Shown in pieces: positions 10,596 through 23,085 of a stretch of DNA of 64,000 nt. The stretch is taken from NCBI GenBank assembly GCA_963995505.1, contig OZ023182.1, positions 8,052,707 through 8,116,706 on the forward strand. Reading direction: 5' to 3'. The translations under genes were made by a program, and so were the position numbers. Numbering within the stretch: position 1 is the first letter of the stretch; every line of letters begins with the position of its first letter. A model generated the notes under the pieces. That model was not told the DNA's origin. It saw only the letters and a program-made list of their open reading frames with translations, and did not search any database. Origin of the DNA: Hypericum androsaemum (taxonomy: Eukaryota; Streptophyta; Magnoliopsida; Malpighiales; Hypericaceae).

Positions 10596-12602
10596 CTATA
10601 ATGAGTTACGCCATACAAGATTCAATTTGTTCAACAGTTGCTCCAGTTCTTGTAATACAACATTATAATGAAGAGGAGACAGTGCTCCCCCTTCAATAAC
10701 TGGTACGGCATTATTGTACAAATCATTGCACCAGTAGCTTGAGGTATGTACATTGGTGCCAGTGGAACCATGAAATGGGATACACCTGCGGGTAGGATCT
10801 TTACACCAACGAGGCAGAATGTAGCGGGATGGGATCTCTTCCACAGCGTTATGATTAAGAACGTTCAATGCATGCCTACACAGATATCCTCCGTAATTGA
10901 ACAGACTGCATATGCACCGAACATCCAATTGACTCGTCTCGAATAGAACCTCGAAATGCTTGACCACTTTCTTGCTACCGTCGACTTCAACACGTTCTTT
11001 AACTAGATATGTTACAATCACCCCAGTAACATTTACCTGTCGTGTGTCGAAGCAAGAATGCATTCCCTCGACCTCTGCCTGGAAACGCCTGAAGATCTCT
11101 TTGGTGTACAGATTGGCAAGCTGGACCTCGAAGTTGCAGCTCGTTTTCAACTCAAAGGTAGAGCTTCTTGACTCCAGATCTGCCATGGCTTCTTTCAGGT
11201 GGTTTCTGTGCAGGGCTAAATCATACTTGTCAAGATATTCTTTGAAAGACGTATGTTTATGTACATAACCATCAAAAAAAGAACCTGATCCCTCATTTTC
11301 ATGAGTGAGGATCATTCCCGCATAGAATATATCCTTCAAATAAACGGGCGCCCATTGATGCCGCTCCTTATACAATGTCTGGAGCCACTTATTATTGTGG
11401 AGTTCATGTTGCTGAATCAAGCTACCCCAAGCAGCTTCAAACTCTGCAATCTTCAGGGAGTCGTAGACTGCTTCCTTAAGTTGTCTTTTGATTTCTTCGT
11501 ATAGCGGCAATCCCCCTAACCTCTCGGGGACCCTCTGCATGATATACACCACAGAGAAGCAGTGGAGAGCTTCTGGGAATACTTCCGATACTGCACTTTG
11601 CAGAAATTTGCATTGGTCGGTAATGATAACCTTGGGAGGGAAGCCTTGCATGCATTTTAGCCATGCCCGGAGAATCCAGACAAAATATTCTGTTGTCTCG
11701 TGCCCAATGAAGCCACTGCCCAATAACACAGTCTGCCCATGGTGGTTAACGCCAACAAATGAGATAAGAGGGATCTTAAATTTGTTAGCCAAGCATGTTG
11801 TATCAATTGCAATTGTGTCGAAAAATTGGCAATAAGCAGCCCTTGACCTAGCATCGGCCCAGAACACGTTCCTCAAGCAACCGCTGTCGTCCAAATCCAG
11901 TAAATAGTAGAAGTTGGGCTTTGTCAACTTCATGCGGCAAAAGAAATTATAGAGTGCATGTGCATCCCCTTCTTTGAGTTTCAAGTGCCTTGCATGGTCA
12001 ACATAAATGCGCTTTTCATCGAAACTTGAGCAACTACCACACCTAGCATCAGCCACAGCTGTTTGATACAACTTTATAGCGTGCATCTCTGTGACAGGCT
12101 CCGGTGGCAGCTTTTCACTTCTTGCCGCAGCAATCATTTTCTTATGTGACTTGTAAAAACGCCTGCTCTGTGGGCTCACTGGATGATTGTGATCGAGCTC
12201 GACCTCAACTATTCTCCACATCTTGGAATCTACAAGCCTAACGATTATCATTGCTGAGCATCCAGTTCTAGTCTCTGACCTTGGATTGTTTGCTTCGCTC
12301 TTTTTCTTGAAACCAGCACTACTGCAACTAAGTTTTGCTCTGTAACGTTCTTTCCTTGTCGATCTAAACCAAGAGTTGCTGACTCTGATCCCAAAACCTT
12401 GTTCCCTGGCATAGACATTGTAGAAATCATAGGCACCATCAAAAGAATCAAACTCCAACCCAACAGTGGGTACTGAGGCTGCCTTCTCGGGACACCCTTT
12501 ACCAGTTTCTTTATCGCGCTCAACGGAATCACAGTCTTCTTTGACCTCATATTCATCACCATCATCAAATATAGGCTCACTATTGAGACAAACTTCTTCC
12601 AT
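10596..12602 (-). CDS. FAR1-related sequence (FRS) transcription factor
   Basis: A single uninterrupted 668-aa reading frame. An acidic N-terminus (1-40) is followed by the FAR1 DNA-binding domain (about 45-145, from VGLEFDSFDGAYDFYNVYA to the Cys/His end ELDHNHPVS). A MULE transposase-derived core lies at about 260-360 (FFDTIAIDTTCLANKFKIP, GFIGHETTEYFVW, VIITDQ). A SWIM zinc finger follows at about 555-600 (RCICSLFNYGGYLCRHALNVL, a CxC...CxH pattern). FRS proteins are domesticated Mutator-like transposases acting as nuclear transcription factors, best known in phytochrome A/light and clock signalling. The C-terminal half resembles the FRS6/FRS8-like group as I remember it; the subgroup is tentative. 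The WHI motif common after the second Asp is replaced by SVVYIMQ. There is no intron in the CDS. Confidence 0.93.
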   Translation of the reverse strand: MEEVCLNSEPIFDDGDEYEVKEDCDSVERDKETGKGCPEKAASVPTVGLEFDSFDGAYDFYNVYAREQGFGIRVSNSWFRSTRKERYRAKLSCSSAGFKKKSEANNPRSETRTGCSAMIIVRLVDSKMWRIVEVELDHNHPVSPQSRRFYKSHKKMIAAARSEKLPPEPVTEMHAIKLYQTAVADARCGSCSSFDEKRIYVDHARHLKLKEGDAHALYNFFCRMKLTKPNFYYLLDLDDSGCLRNVFWADARSRAAYCQFFDTIAIDTTCLANKFKIPLISFVGVNHHGQTVLLGSGFIGHETTEYFVWILRAWLKCMQGFPPKVIITDQCKFLQSAVSEVFPEALHCFSVVYIMQRVPERLGGLPLYEEIKRQLKEAVYDSLKIAEFEAAWGSLIQQHELHNNKWLQTLYKERHQWAPVYLKDIFYAGMILTHENEGSGSFFDGYVHKHTSFKEYLDKYDLALHRNHLKEAMADLESRSSTFELKTSCNFEVQLANLYTKEIFRRFQAEVEGMHSCFDTRQVNVTGVIVTYLVKERVEVDGSKKVVKHFEVLFETSQLDVRCICSLFNYGGYLCRHALNVLNHNAVEEIPSRYILPRWCKDPTRRCIPFHGSTGTNVHTSSYWCNDLYNNAVPVIEGGALSPLHYNVVLQELEQLLNKLNLVWRNSL

Positions 12603-13262
12603 CTAATCACAAATCGAAACGAGCGTCAACCACTGACACGACCCAAAAGAAATCGCTAACCCACACCACATCGATCACAACCTTCCCAGACACAATGGAG
12701 AACGTTCACATGCCAAGTAGGCACTGCAAAACGCATTCACCTTCATCATGTACAGTGACACAATCAAGCCTAACCTAACACATGTGAAACCTAAGTAACC
12801 CTAATCAGCTGATAGTTAAAGATAACCGAAAGACATGTACCAAAGCACACCAACTTCAACTCCGCCTTGTACCGAGTAGCCGCTCCGGAAACGACATCGT
12901 GGGCCGCGGATTTTGAAGTCGGTGGACGGTGGCAGGTTGGTAGCTCGCGTGTGACGGTGACGGTGACGGTGACGGTGCCTAACAAGGCGATTCAGCCACG
13001 GGCCGAGCTCTTGCACTGGGTAAACGGTAAATTTTGACAAGTAGGCGTTTAGGTCTCTATTGACCGGGTCGCCGGAAAGTAAAGTTGGGATTGCAGATTA
13101 CTCTGCTTTGTCCGTTTTCCTAATTGGCCTACCTGGCTGGTTACATTACATGTCATGTATTTATTTAATCACCTACTCCATTTATATTAATTGAAATTAT
13201 TCGAAGCATAACATCTATTAAGTTTAAGTATAACTACAAAAATAATGAACTCAACATTATTA
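12603..13262. other. Upstream region of the FRS gene
   Basis: Likely promoter and 5' UTR of the minus-strand FRS gene. It holds a short hexamer microsatellite (GTGACG)4-5 at 12951-12977. A small minus-strand ORF (64-74 aa) across it is low complexity and not called. Confidence 0.45.
12951..12977. repeat. (GTGACG)n microsatellite
   Basis: About 4.5 perfect copies of the hexamer GTGACG, in the upstream region of the FRS gene. Confidence 0.9.
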
Positions 13263-14026
13263 ATTTAAAAAAATTATCCTCATGTCCTTGGTCTATATCA
13301 TAATTACAGATAGGATCTCTGCTATTCAAAAAATAATTTTACCATCCTCGTTCTTTTTTTAAATGTTTGTCTTGGACCCTTCCACTTAATCCGTAGCAAA
13401 TACATAAGCTAGAATAAAATGAAGTACCAAATGAAGCTATAGAGAGATGTCGTCCATAAATGGCTTTTTGGATTCTTGTGTTGGTGGCTTTTCATTTACT
13501 TGGACGCTGCGAATAAGATAAGTTTTGTCGTTAATTTTGTTGAACATTTTGTTAAGTTTGTCGATAAAACTACCCATACACCAGAAATCCAAGCAGAAAT
13601 TGACCTGCCATTGCACAAGCCTACCCCTTCTATTGCTGGTGATGAAGTTGGGTTTTATCGGTGCCTTGCAATTTCATGTCTATTGTTCTGTATGGATTTC
13701 TGGTGAGTTGAACTTGATGAAGTTGTTGTTTTTAGATTTCTCAAGTGCCTACAATTTCTGTTTGAATTTTTGGTATAGTTGAGCTTGTTGTTTAATTGAT
13801 TAGAAGTGTTCTTGGTGTTTTTGAAGTTAAAAAAGATCAATTTTTTAATGCAAGGATATAAAAATCATTTTACATGACAAAAAAAACTGCGTGCTAATAT
13901 CAGTCAGAGATCTGAGACAAACATTTAAACAAAAAGCAATGACGAAAAAATAATTTTTTGAATAGCAATGACACTATCTGTAATTATGACATAGACTGAG
14001 GACCTGAGAATAATTTGTCCTTAAAT
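13263..14026. mobile_element. Long-TIR (MULE-like or foldback) non-autonomous element
   Basis: The first ~115 bp (13263-13378) and the last ~115 bp (13910-14026) are inverted copies. Both read, from the outside in, ATTAT.CTCA.GTCCT..GTCTAT.TCATAATTACAGATAG and later GCTATTCAAAAAAT..TTTT and TTTAAATGTTTGTCT. Long TIRs of this size fit Mutator-like elements. The interior (about 13380-13900) has short ORFs with no recognised domain and may be captured sequence. I could not settle a target-site duplication, so the ends are accurate only to about 10 bp. Confidence 0.6.
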
Positions 14027-14186
14027 AAATTACACAACTCATTATCTATGTACTTTTTTTTGGTGGAAGTGGTGAGTGTTATACACTCATACATTCATAA
14101 CTAAAATTACATAACAATGTTCCGAAATGAACTCGTAGCAAGGCTATCTTGCAAAAGCAGCGGAATACAATCGGGAGGAGGTTCCT

Positions 14187-14575
14187 CTAAAACATGAAAC
14201 CAAAGCTAACAACGAGAGCAAAGTTGGAGAGCCATTCAGCAACCATGTTGCCCTCTCGATAACAATGACGAACCTCAACATGCCAATGATGACGAATGAG
14301 GTTGCGACAATTAATCATGAGGGAGGATAACGGGTGCTCCACCGCTATTCCCTCGGCAAGACTCTTCGCGGCTAACTGCGAATTAGTCTCCACAATCACT
14401 TGCTTGTATCCCCTGCTTCAAGCAAGAAGTAACCCCCTCTAGATAGCCCACAACTCAGATGTTAGGGAGTCACAGAAACCCGTATTATTCACGAAACCAA
14501 CACACCAACACCCTCTGAACTCTCGAATAACGCCTCCGCCACCGGCAGGACCTTTTACCATCTTGGGCTAAAAGA
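14187..14575 (-). pseudogene. RNase H domain relic of a LINE-type retrotransposon
   Basis: Read on the minus strand, from about 14560 down, the translation is GPAGGGGVIREFRG...GFVNNTGFCDSLTSELWAI, a stop, RGLLLA, a stop, SRGYKQVIVETNSQLAAKSL, then HCYREGNMVAEWLSNFAL. This is the plant RVT_3/RNase H fold as found at the C-terminus of non-LTR retrotransposons: AGGGGVIR, ELWAI..GLLLA, and the V.VETNSQLA and REGN.VAEWL motifs. Two in-frame stops show it is dead. It lies just upstream of the TRAF-like gene, in the opposite direction. Confidence 0.75.
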
Positions 14576-15031
14576 CAGGGTCCCACTTGGCAATAGATGC
14601 TCACTTGGATCCCGTTAATAGGCTTCCTATTTTGCGTCAAAATTGGGGCCTTGCGGGCCCATAATGAGGCAGTGAATCCAACGGCTGACATTCGCCCAGG
14701 CTGGAGCGGAATCAAATTACGAAACTGTGCCTGCGCGCACGGAATCCCCACCACCGCCACAAACGCACATATCGTACCAGGAAAGAAGGCCGAGACTTTC
14801 TCCAAAAAAAACAAGAAAAAAGAAGAAGGCCGAGGAGCACCCAATATAGGAAAAAAAAGGGAGAAGAGAGAGAAAATCAGGAGGCGCAGGTTAGCTACCG
14901 TACGCCGCCCCTCGCCCAAACCCCTTCCTCCCGCTCTCCCCTTACCTTCTCGCCCCCACACATCTCCCCTCGATCAGTTTTTTAAAAAGGAAATAAAACG
15001 CAGAAATCGGCCACCTGAAACGACGACGGAA
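14576..15031 (+). promoter_or_regulatory. 5' UTR/promoter of the TRAF-like gene
   Basis: This stretch is open in the frame of the gene back to 14597, but the codons give a low-complexity basic peptide (lysine-rich, then proline-rich), and purine- and pyrimidine-rich tracts typical of plant 5' UTRs (14805-14880, 14915-14965) dominate. I therefore treat it as leader, not coding. Confidence 0.55.
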
Positions 15032-18000
15032 ATGAAGCATAGTTCATCGGAGGCGGTCCCGTCATCGTCCGCGGCGGCAACGGCAACTGCGGCGGAGGAC
15101 CTGACGACACCGTCCAACGGAGGTGCGAACGAGGCGGTGGTGGTGGATCGGCGCGGGGAGCACTCGGCGGTGTGCCGGTGGACGGTGCAGGGGTTCCCGC
15201 GCGCCAAGGCACGCGCGATGTGGAGCAAGTACTTTGAGGTCGGCGGTTACGACTGCCGGCTGCTGGTGTACCCCCGGGGCGACTCGCAGGCGCTCCCCGG
15301 GTACATATCGATATATCTTCAGATAATGGATCCCCGCGGTACGTCGTCGTCCAAGTGGGACTGCTTCGCGAGCTACCGCCTCTCGATAGTCAACTCATCG
15401 GACGATTCCAAGACCATCCACCGCGACTCGTGGCACCGGTTCTCCGCCAAGAAGAAATCTCACGGCTGGTGCGACTTCACCCCTTCCTCCTCCGTCCTCG
15501 ATCCCCGCCTTGGCTATCTCTCCCCGACCGACGCCGTTTTGATAACAGCTGATATTCTGATCCTCCACGAGTCCGTCTCATTCGCGCGGGACACCAGCGC
15601 GGCCACCGACTACTCCCCGCAGCAGCAGCTCCTGTCGTCCGTGGCTTCGTCTTCGTCGTCCACATTGTCCGTGTCGTCCTCGGCCCTGTCGTCCACTGGC
15701 TCCTCCCCCATGGGGGCTGGCCCAGTCTCGGATGTGCTCAGCGGTAAGTTCACTTGGAAGGTGCATAACTTTAGCTTGTTTAAGGAGATGATCAAGACGC
15801 AGAAGATAATGAGCCCGGTTTTCCCCGCCGGGGAGTGTAATTTGAGGATCAGTGTTTACCTGAGCACGGTTAACGGGCAGGATTACCTGTCCATGTGCTT
15901 GGAGAGTAAGGATACGGAGAAGGCCACCGCTACCACGGGGAATGTGGTTGCTGCGGATAGGAGCTGCTGGTGTTTGTTTAGGATGTCGGTTTTGAACCAG
16001 AAGCATGGGATGAATCACACTCACCGGGATTCCTATGGGAGGTTTGCCGCGGATAACAAGGGCGGGGACAATACAAGTCTGGGGTGGAACGATTACATGA
16101 AAATGGCGGATTTTATCGGCCAGGATTCAGGATTTTTGGTTGATGATTCAGCCGTGTTTAGTACGTCGTTTCACGTGATTAAGGAGTTCAGCAGCTTCTC
16201 GAAGAGTGGGGGGTCCATTGGAGGTAGGAATAGCGGGAATGCAGCTAATAGGAAATCTGATGGGCATATGGGAAAGTTCACTTGGAGGATTGAGAACTTT
16301 ACTAGGTTGAAGGATCTGTTGAAGAAGAGGAAGATTACTGGTCTTTGCATCAAGAGCAGGAGGTTTCAGATTGGCAATCGTGATTGCCGGCTCATTGTTT
16401 ATCCCCGAGGTACTTGGTTGACAGAGTGAGATGCTTAAATGTACTAATTGCTGTCTCATTTTTTCCCCCGAGGTACCAATTTATGCGAGACGTACTATTT
16501 GTTTGCCCAACCAACGTTTTTGAGTTGTGGTGTTAACCAGCTGTTGGTTTTCTGAACTATGACATTTCATACTTGAGGTCAAAGTAGACTTGATTGTTAG
16601 TCTCTTGTTTCTGGCGACCAGTGGTCTGGTCGATCTTTTTGCATCTACATGCTAATATGATTTTATGCTGAGCTTCCGAGGAGTCATAGGGTGTTTAATA
16701 TTCTTCTCAGTTGTGGTCTTTGCTTTCTTTCTCATTGACGGACCTTATGTGTTTCTTAAGGTTATTGGTAATGATTGATAATCTACTAGAACAGGAATGA
16801 GTTCACCACATGTTTATTTTATCGTTTTCATTTTAGATTGGTAAAGCATGGGAGACCCTGGCTTTATCTCGCACAACGAACTGATGATTTGTCATGCTCT
16901 TGGTTGGCATCAGGGCAGTCTCAACCACCATGCCATCTTTCAGTGTTTCTTGAAGTTACAGATTCGAGGAATACTTCCAGTGACTGGAGTTGCTTTGTGA
17001 GCCACCGTTTGTCAGTTGTGAATCAGAGAATGGAGGAGAAATCTGTCACAAAGGAATCTCAGAATCGATACTCAAAAGCTGCAAAAGATTGGGGGTGGAG
17101 GGAATTTGTCACCCTCACCAGCTTATTTGACCAAGATTCTGGTTTTCTTGTTCAGGATACAGTCATATTTTCTGCAGAAGTTCTCATTTTGAAAGAGACA
17201 TCTATAATGCAGGAGCTCACTGATCTTGACAATGAGTCATTAAATGCTGGTTCACAGATTGATAAAGTTGGAAAAAGAAGTTCATTTACATGGAAAGTGG
17301 AGAATTTCCTTTCCTTTAAAGAAATCATGGAAACCCGAAAAATCTTCAGCAAGTTCTTTCAAGCTGGTGGATGTGAACTTCGAATCGGTAGGTTTACTCT
17401 TTCTTTCTGTTTCTACTGATATGCAGATATCTTATTCCTCAATGTGATCCGTGACAGCTGGTTTGTGTTTTTTTGACATACAGGTGTATATGAGTCCTTT
17501 GATACCATCTGTATATATTTAGAAAGCGATCAGTCGGCCAGCACTGATCCAGATAAAAACTTTTGGGTCAGATACAGGATGGCTGTGGTAAATCAAAAGA
17601 ATGCAGCCAAGACTGTGTGGAAGGAATCTTCTATTTGTACAAAGACATGGAACAATTCAGTTCTGCAATTTATGAAAGTGACAGACATGTTGGAGGCAGA
17701 TGCAGGGTTCCTTGTGCGTGACATTGTCATTTTTGTGTGTGAGATATTGGATTGCTGTCCTTGGTTTGAATTCTCCGATTTGGAGGTCAGTATCTCCATT
17801 TATCGAGCCTTTGCCATGATCTATGGACGAATGTGGGCCTGCACTTGCATTTTGAAGCCAACAATATGTGATCGGGCAAGCTCTTAGTTTGTAGGTCATT
17901 ACCTTGACTTTCCCTTGGAAAGGGACTTGCTTGAGTGTATGTCAGGTTGCTACTAGCACTTAGCTCAAGGAAGTGATGGCACTTGTCACGAAGATATTAA

Positions 18001-18448
18001 TCTTTCTAGTGCTGCATGCTCGAGTGACATGTTTTTCTTAGACAATTGCAGATCGTGATTTTTTTGGAGCTACTTAAGAGTATCTTTAACAAAGTTTTTC
18101 CTTCAGGTTTTTTTCGAAGCCATTATACATCCATCTAATTGATTTTCAGTGATGTGTTGCTATTCCTTCAGCTACAAGGATTAGGGTAACTATAAACGAG
18201 GAGTTGTAGATCCCAAGTTTACTGCTTAAATCACAAGTCCATTAGATTCTACTTTGGATTGGAAACCCTTGCACAAGGAGCTGCAATTCTTAAATTTTGA
18301 AATATTTATTATCTTCTTCATTTCCTTTAATATTGCTTGGGTCTTGATTCATAATCTTCTAGATTTGGTATAATCTGTTTATTGTGAGCTTGCCCAAGTC
18401 TTTTGTGACATGTTATGTAGAGAAGCATATATAAACAATACTTGCATG

Positions 18449-18535
<87 letters not shown>

Positions 18536-21500
18536 GTATATGTATATGTATATGTGTGTGTGTCGATAGTAGTCTGTCATGATTGGCATTCCCTTAAAGC
18601 CATTGTCTAGAGACTTCAAATATTTATATGCGCGCTTGCATAGACATCCAGTTTCTCAGAACTAAAAGAGAGACACGGCATATTTTGGTGCTGTAACTTA
18701 TGTAGTAAAAATTGATAAGAAATCTGTGGCCTTCTGCTTGTGCTTATTCAATTTTGCTTTCTCTGCTTGCTGTTTCTGTTAGGTTTTTGCATCTGAGGAT
18801 GATCAGGATGCTTTAACAACCGATCCTGATGAACTCATTGATTCTGAAGACAGTGAAGGAATTAGTGGAGATGAAGAAGATATTTTCAGAAACCTTCTTT
18901 CTAGAGCTGGGTTCCACCTCACATATGATGATAATCCTTCACAGCCACAGGTTACCTTGAGAGAAAAGCTTCTGATGGATGCTGGTGCAATTGCTGGTTT
19001 CCTGACTGGCCTGCGTGTCTATCTTGACGACCCTACTAAAGTGAAGCGTTTGCTTCTTCCAACCAAGCTATCGGGTGGTAATGATGGGAAAAAACCAACG
19101 AGGGCTGATGAATCTTCTCCCAGTTTGATGAATTTGTTGATGGGCGTGAAAGTTTTGCAGCAGGCAATTGTTGACCTACTTCTAGACATTATGGTTGAAT
19201 GTTGCCAACCTTCAGAAGCAAGTTATAATGATGATTTATTTGATTTGAATTTGAAACCTTCTCCTCATGGCAGCGATTGTGCCAGTTTACTGGAATCGGA
19301 TCGGCAAGAAGCTACTCAATATCATTTGTCTGAAAGATTGGATACTGGGGTGGATGAGGTCAGCAGTGCCTCTGCTGTACAAAGTTCTGACATCAATAGG
19401 ATGGACATGTCTCAAAAAGCTCTTCCTGGGCAACCGACATATCCACCACTTGCAACAGCAGATGGCTCCAGTGAAGGGACTCCTCTTCGTTCCAAGGTAT
19501 GAGTTGGTTTTGGATATTACACGTCATAGGTAAGTCACTTGGTATGTACTAATAACTTGTGTAGTTAAATGTCCAGACAAAATGGCCGGAGCAATCTGAG
19601 GAGCTTCTGGGATTGATTGTAAACTCATTGAGAGCCCTGGATGGAGCTGTTCCTGAAGGCTGCCCTGAGCCAAGACGAAGGCCTCAGTCTGCTCAAAAGA
19701 TTGGTCTTGTACTGGATAAAGCTCCGAAGCATCTGCAGCCGGACTTAGTTGCTTTAGTACCAAAGTTGGTTGAGCATTCAGAGCACCCATTGGCAGCCCA
19801 TGCACTTCTCGAGCGACTCCAGAAACCTGATGCCGAACCTGCCCTTCGTATTCCTGTAAGAGATCACTAGGATGTCGGATTCTGTTAATTACTTCACTAC
19901 AATTCATTACATATTGCTTCCAATCCGGATACAGCAGAAGTATGAAACATATGTTTGTCCGTCCAGTTCTGAGAGTAATCAGTTCAACTTTTTTGGTCCT
20001 CTCTAATATGCATATCTTTTGTCTTTTTGTTTTTAGGTTTTTGGCGCCCTTAGTCAACTTGAATGTGACAGTGATGTATGGGAACGAGTACTATTGCAAT
20101 CTTTTGAACTTTTGGCTGACTCTAACGATGAGCCTCTGGCTGCAACGATAGATTTCATATTCAAATCTGCGTCACAGTGCCAACATCTTCCCGAAGCAGT
20201 AAGTATTACTTTTGTGAATTCTCTTGCATGTTATTCTGTTCAAAACATCAATTTCAATGTAATTTCCATGTTTTCTTGGCAGGTCAGAGCAGTTCGTGTT
20301 AGGCTAAAGACTTTGGGACCCGAGGTTTCTCCTTGCGTCCTGGATTTCTTGAGTAAGACCGTAAATAGTTGGGGCGATGTTGCTGAGACCTTACTCAGAG
20401 ACATTGAATGCGATGATGGCTTTGGTAACGACTGCCCAACAATATCTCATGGTCTTTTCTTGTTCAGGGGGGACAACGGGCTCGGGCATGCACTTGATGA
20501 GCAGGCTATGTCTAGTGGTTGTTATTTTTCTGACATTTATATCTTAATTGAAATGTTATCGATACCTTGCCTAGCTGTTGAAGCTTCACAAACATTTGAG
20601 AGAGCTGTCGCAAGAGGAGTAATCACAGCTCAATCTGTGACTATGGTCTTGGAAAGGCGCCTTAATCTGAGGATGAATTTTAATGCTAGCCTTGTACCTG
20701 ACAGTTTTCAGCATGCCGATGCTGCTATAATTGGAGAGGCAGGTGAAAATCTGAGGGTCCAGCGAGACGATTTTGCAGTTGTTCTTGGCCTTGCTGAGAC
20801 CTTGGCCCTTTCTAGAGATCTTTGTGTTAAGGAGTTTGTGAAGATGCTTTATACAATACTATTTAAGTGGTACCCTAATGAGTCCTACAAAGGAAGAATG
20901 ATGAAGAGACTTGTTGATCGTGCCGTCACTACTTCGGACGATGGTCATGATGTTGATCTGTATCTGGATGTGTTGGTTATTTTAGTTTGTGAGGAGCAGG
21001 AAATTATTAAACATGTTCTTAGCATGATGCGCGAGGTTGCTGAACTTGCAAATGTTGATCGATCAGCACTTTGGCACCAGTTATGTGCTTCTGAAGATGA
21101 AATTACCCGTATTCGTGAAGAGAGAAGGGTAGATGCTTCCAATGTGTCCCGTGAAAAAGCTGTCCTCTCACAAAAGCTAAGTGATTCGGAGGCCACTAAC
21201 AATCGACTCAAGGTAACTGTTATTTACATTTCAATGGGTTGCGTGACTTTAAAGGGTTTCTCACTCCTTTGTGATTCCGTACCAGTCAGAGATGAAAGCT
21301 GAGTCGGATCGCTTTTCTCGGGAGAAGAAGGAGCTCTCAGAACAGATACAGGAAGCTGAGAGTCAGCTTGATTGGCTTCGTGCTGATCGGGATGATGAAC
21401 TCACTAAACTCAAGGGTGAAAAGAAATCTCTGCAGGACCGTCTTTATGATGCTGAAACACAACTCTCCCAATTGAAGTCCCGTAAAAGGGATGAACTAAA

Positions 21501-23085
21501 GGTTGCAAAGCTTTTTTTTCCTGGTGTCTGTTTTTACTGAAGTTATCATTCTCTGGCTGACCTTTTGTATGAAAGAGCATGATGGTGTGCTAGGGTCCAC
21601 ATAGTGGATCCCATATACTGGACTAACGTTTTTCTTTTTTGCTAAATTATAATGGACTAATGTTATGTTGTTAGATCATTCTCCTACCTTATCTTAGCTG
21701 TTTTTATGGGGCCTTCATATTGATGTCAACTTATTTTGATCCTAACAAATGCTTTTATCGCTGTGACAACTTGCTAGCTTCTATCTTTTACCAGCTTCTG
21801 TTAATTGGAACAACTGAATTGTTTATTGTGTTCCCTTCAAGTAGCTTATTTTTTTACATGTGAAGCCACTTAAGCTAGATACATTTATATTGTTTTTCAA
21901 GGGTCTAAATTCAGAAATAGAAGCCTGTAACTTGTAACAATAGAGGGTATTTGGTCTCTCTGTCTTTGTTGAATGAGATTTTCCATTATATACCTTTGCA
22001 TAAGAAATTCTATTGACCCTTAGTTGGATAATGTGATCCGCGCCCAATATTAAACGTTCTTCTTGCATGTTGTCTTGCCTTTTCTTTATTCCCCTTTGCT
22101 GCTTAGGCTAACCAATCTTTGCATGTGACAGAGGGTTGTCAAAGAAAAAAATGCTCTTGCTGAGAGGTTAAAAAGTGCTGAAGCTGCACGAAAAAGGTTC
22201 GATGAAGAACTGAAAAGATATGCAACAGAGAATGTGACACGAGAGGAAGTTCGGCAGTCACTGGAGGATGAGATCAGAAGACTTACAAGAACTGTTGGAC
22301 AGACCGAGGGAGAAAAGAGGGAGAAGGAAGAGCAAGTTGCTCGTTGTGAAGCATACATTGATGGGATGGAATCTAAATTGCAGGCCTGTCAGGTTTGTGC
22401 CGAAAAATACTTGAGAAATGTCTGGTAGTTTGTTGCTTGATGATTATGACTTTACAGGTGCCTTAATTGCTTGTAATTTGTTCATGAAGACAAACAAATT
22501 GCGTGTGAGCTGCAAGTACTTGAAGTCATCTGCAAGCTTTTTTGAGCCAATTTCTAACCATGCACTTCAAAGATTAACAGTACCTGGATAATTGTTCATA
22601 TTAAAATTGGCAACTGACTCTGGTTTTGAGGTTTCCGAACTTCCGAAGATATCATTTTGCAGAGCATTCTGATATATTTATCCTGTGAGATATTCTTTGA
22701 CGCATGCGTGCATATTTGTAATTTCCCGTTTTTCTTTCGTGTGCAGCAATATATTCACAGCCTTGAGGCTTCACTTCAAGAAGAAATGTCGAGGCATGCT
22801 CCTCTATATGGTGCTGGGTTGGAAGCTCTGTCAATGAAGGAGTTGGAAACTCTATCTCGTATCCACGAGGAAGGACTCAGGCAGATTCACACCCTGCAGC
22901 AGCGCAAGGCAAGTCCAGCTCCTAGCCCTCTCGCGAGTCCCCATTCTCTCTCTCACAATCATGGCCTGTATCCTGCTTCACTGCCTCCTCCTATGGCTGT
23001 TGGATTACCACCTTCGCTGATCCCGAACGGCGTGGGCAATGGGCATGTAAATGGTGCAGTTGGGCCATGGTTCAACCACACCTGA
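15032..23085 (+). CDS. Large MATH/TRAF-like coiled-coil protein (At2g25320 type)
   Basis: Ten exons join in frame: 15032-16409, 16914-17387, 17484-17785, 18783-19496, 19577-19855, 20037-20198, 20283-21212, 21286-21501, 22132-22392, 22747-23085 (5055 nt, 1684 aa). Four MATH/TRAF-like repeats occupy roughly residues 50-190, 240-385, 410-565 and 580-730; each starts with a W or FTW motif such as [60 protein letters not shown] and [16 protein letters not shown]. An acidic segment follows ([20 protein letters not shown]). The middle is helical, with [21 protein letters not shown] long coiled coil spans about 1335-1590 ([16 protein letters not shown] and [23 protein letters not shown] heptads). A Pro/Ser/His tail ends [10 protein letters not shown]. 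Length and order match the Arabidopsis TRAF-like family protein At2g25320. The molecular role is not established; MATH domains bind proteins. The start at 15032 (MKHSSSE) gives the family-like N-terminus. Confidence 0.93.
18452..18561. repeat. (AT)n / (TATATG)n microsatellite in intron 3 of the TRAF-like gene
   Basis: About 41 uninterrupted AT dinucleotides (18452-18534), then CGTATATG, TATATG and TGTGTG variants. It lies in the ~1-kb intron between exons 3 and 4, away from both splice sites. Confidence 0.97.

Noticed and set aside
14597..15031. In-frame 145-aa N-terminal extension of the TRAF-like gene
   Set aside because: Composition is poly-Lys then poly-Pro, there is no family homology, and the start at 15032 fits the family N-terminus.
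18410..18619. ORFs of IYIYIY repeats on both strands
   Set aside because: Translation of the AT microsatellite in an intron.
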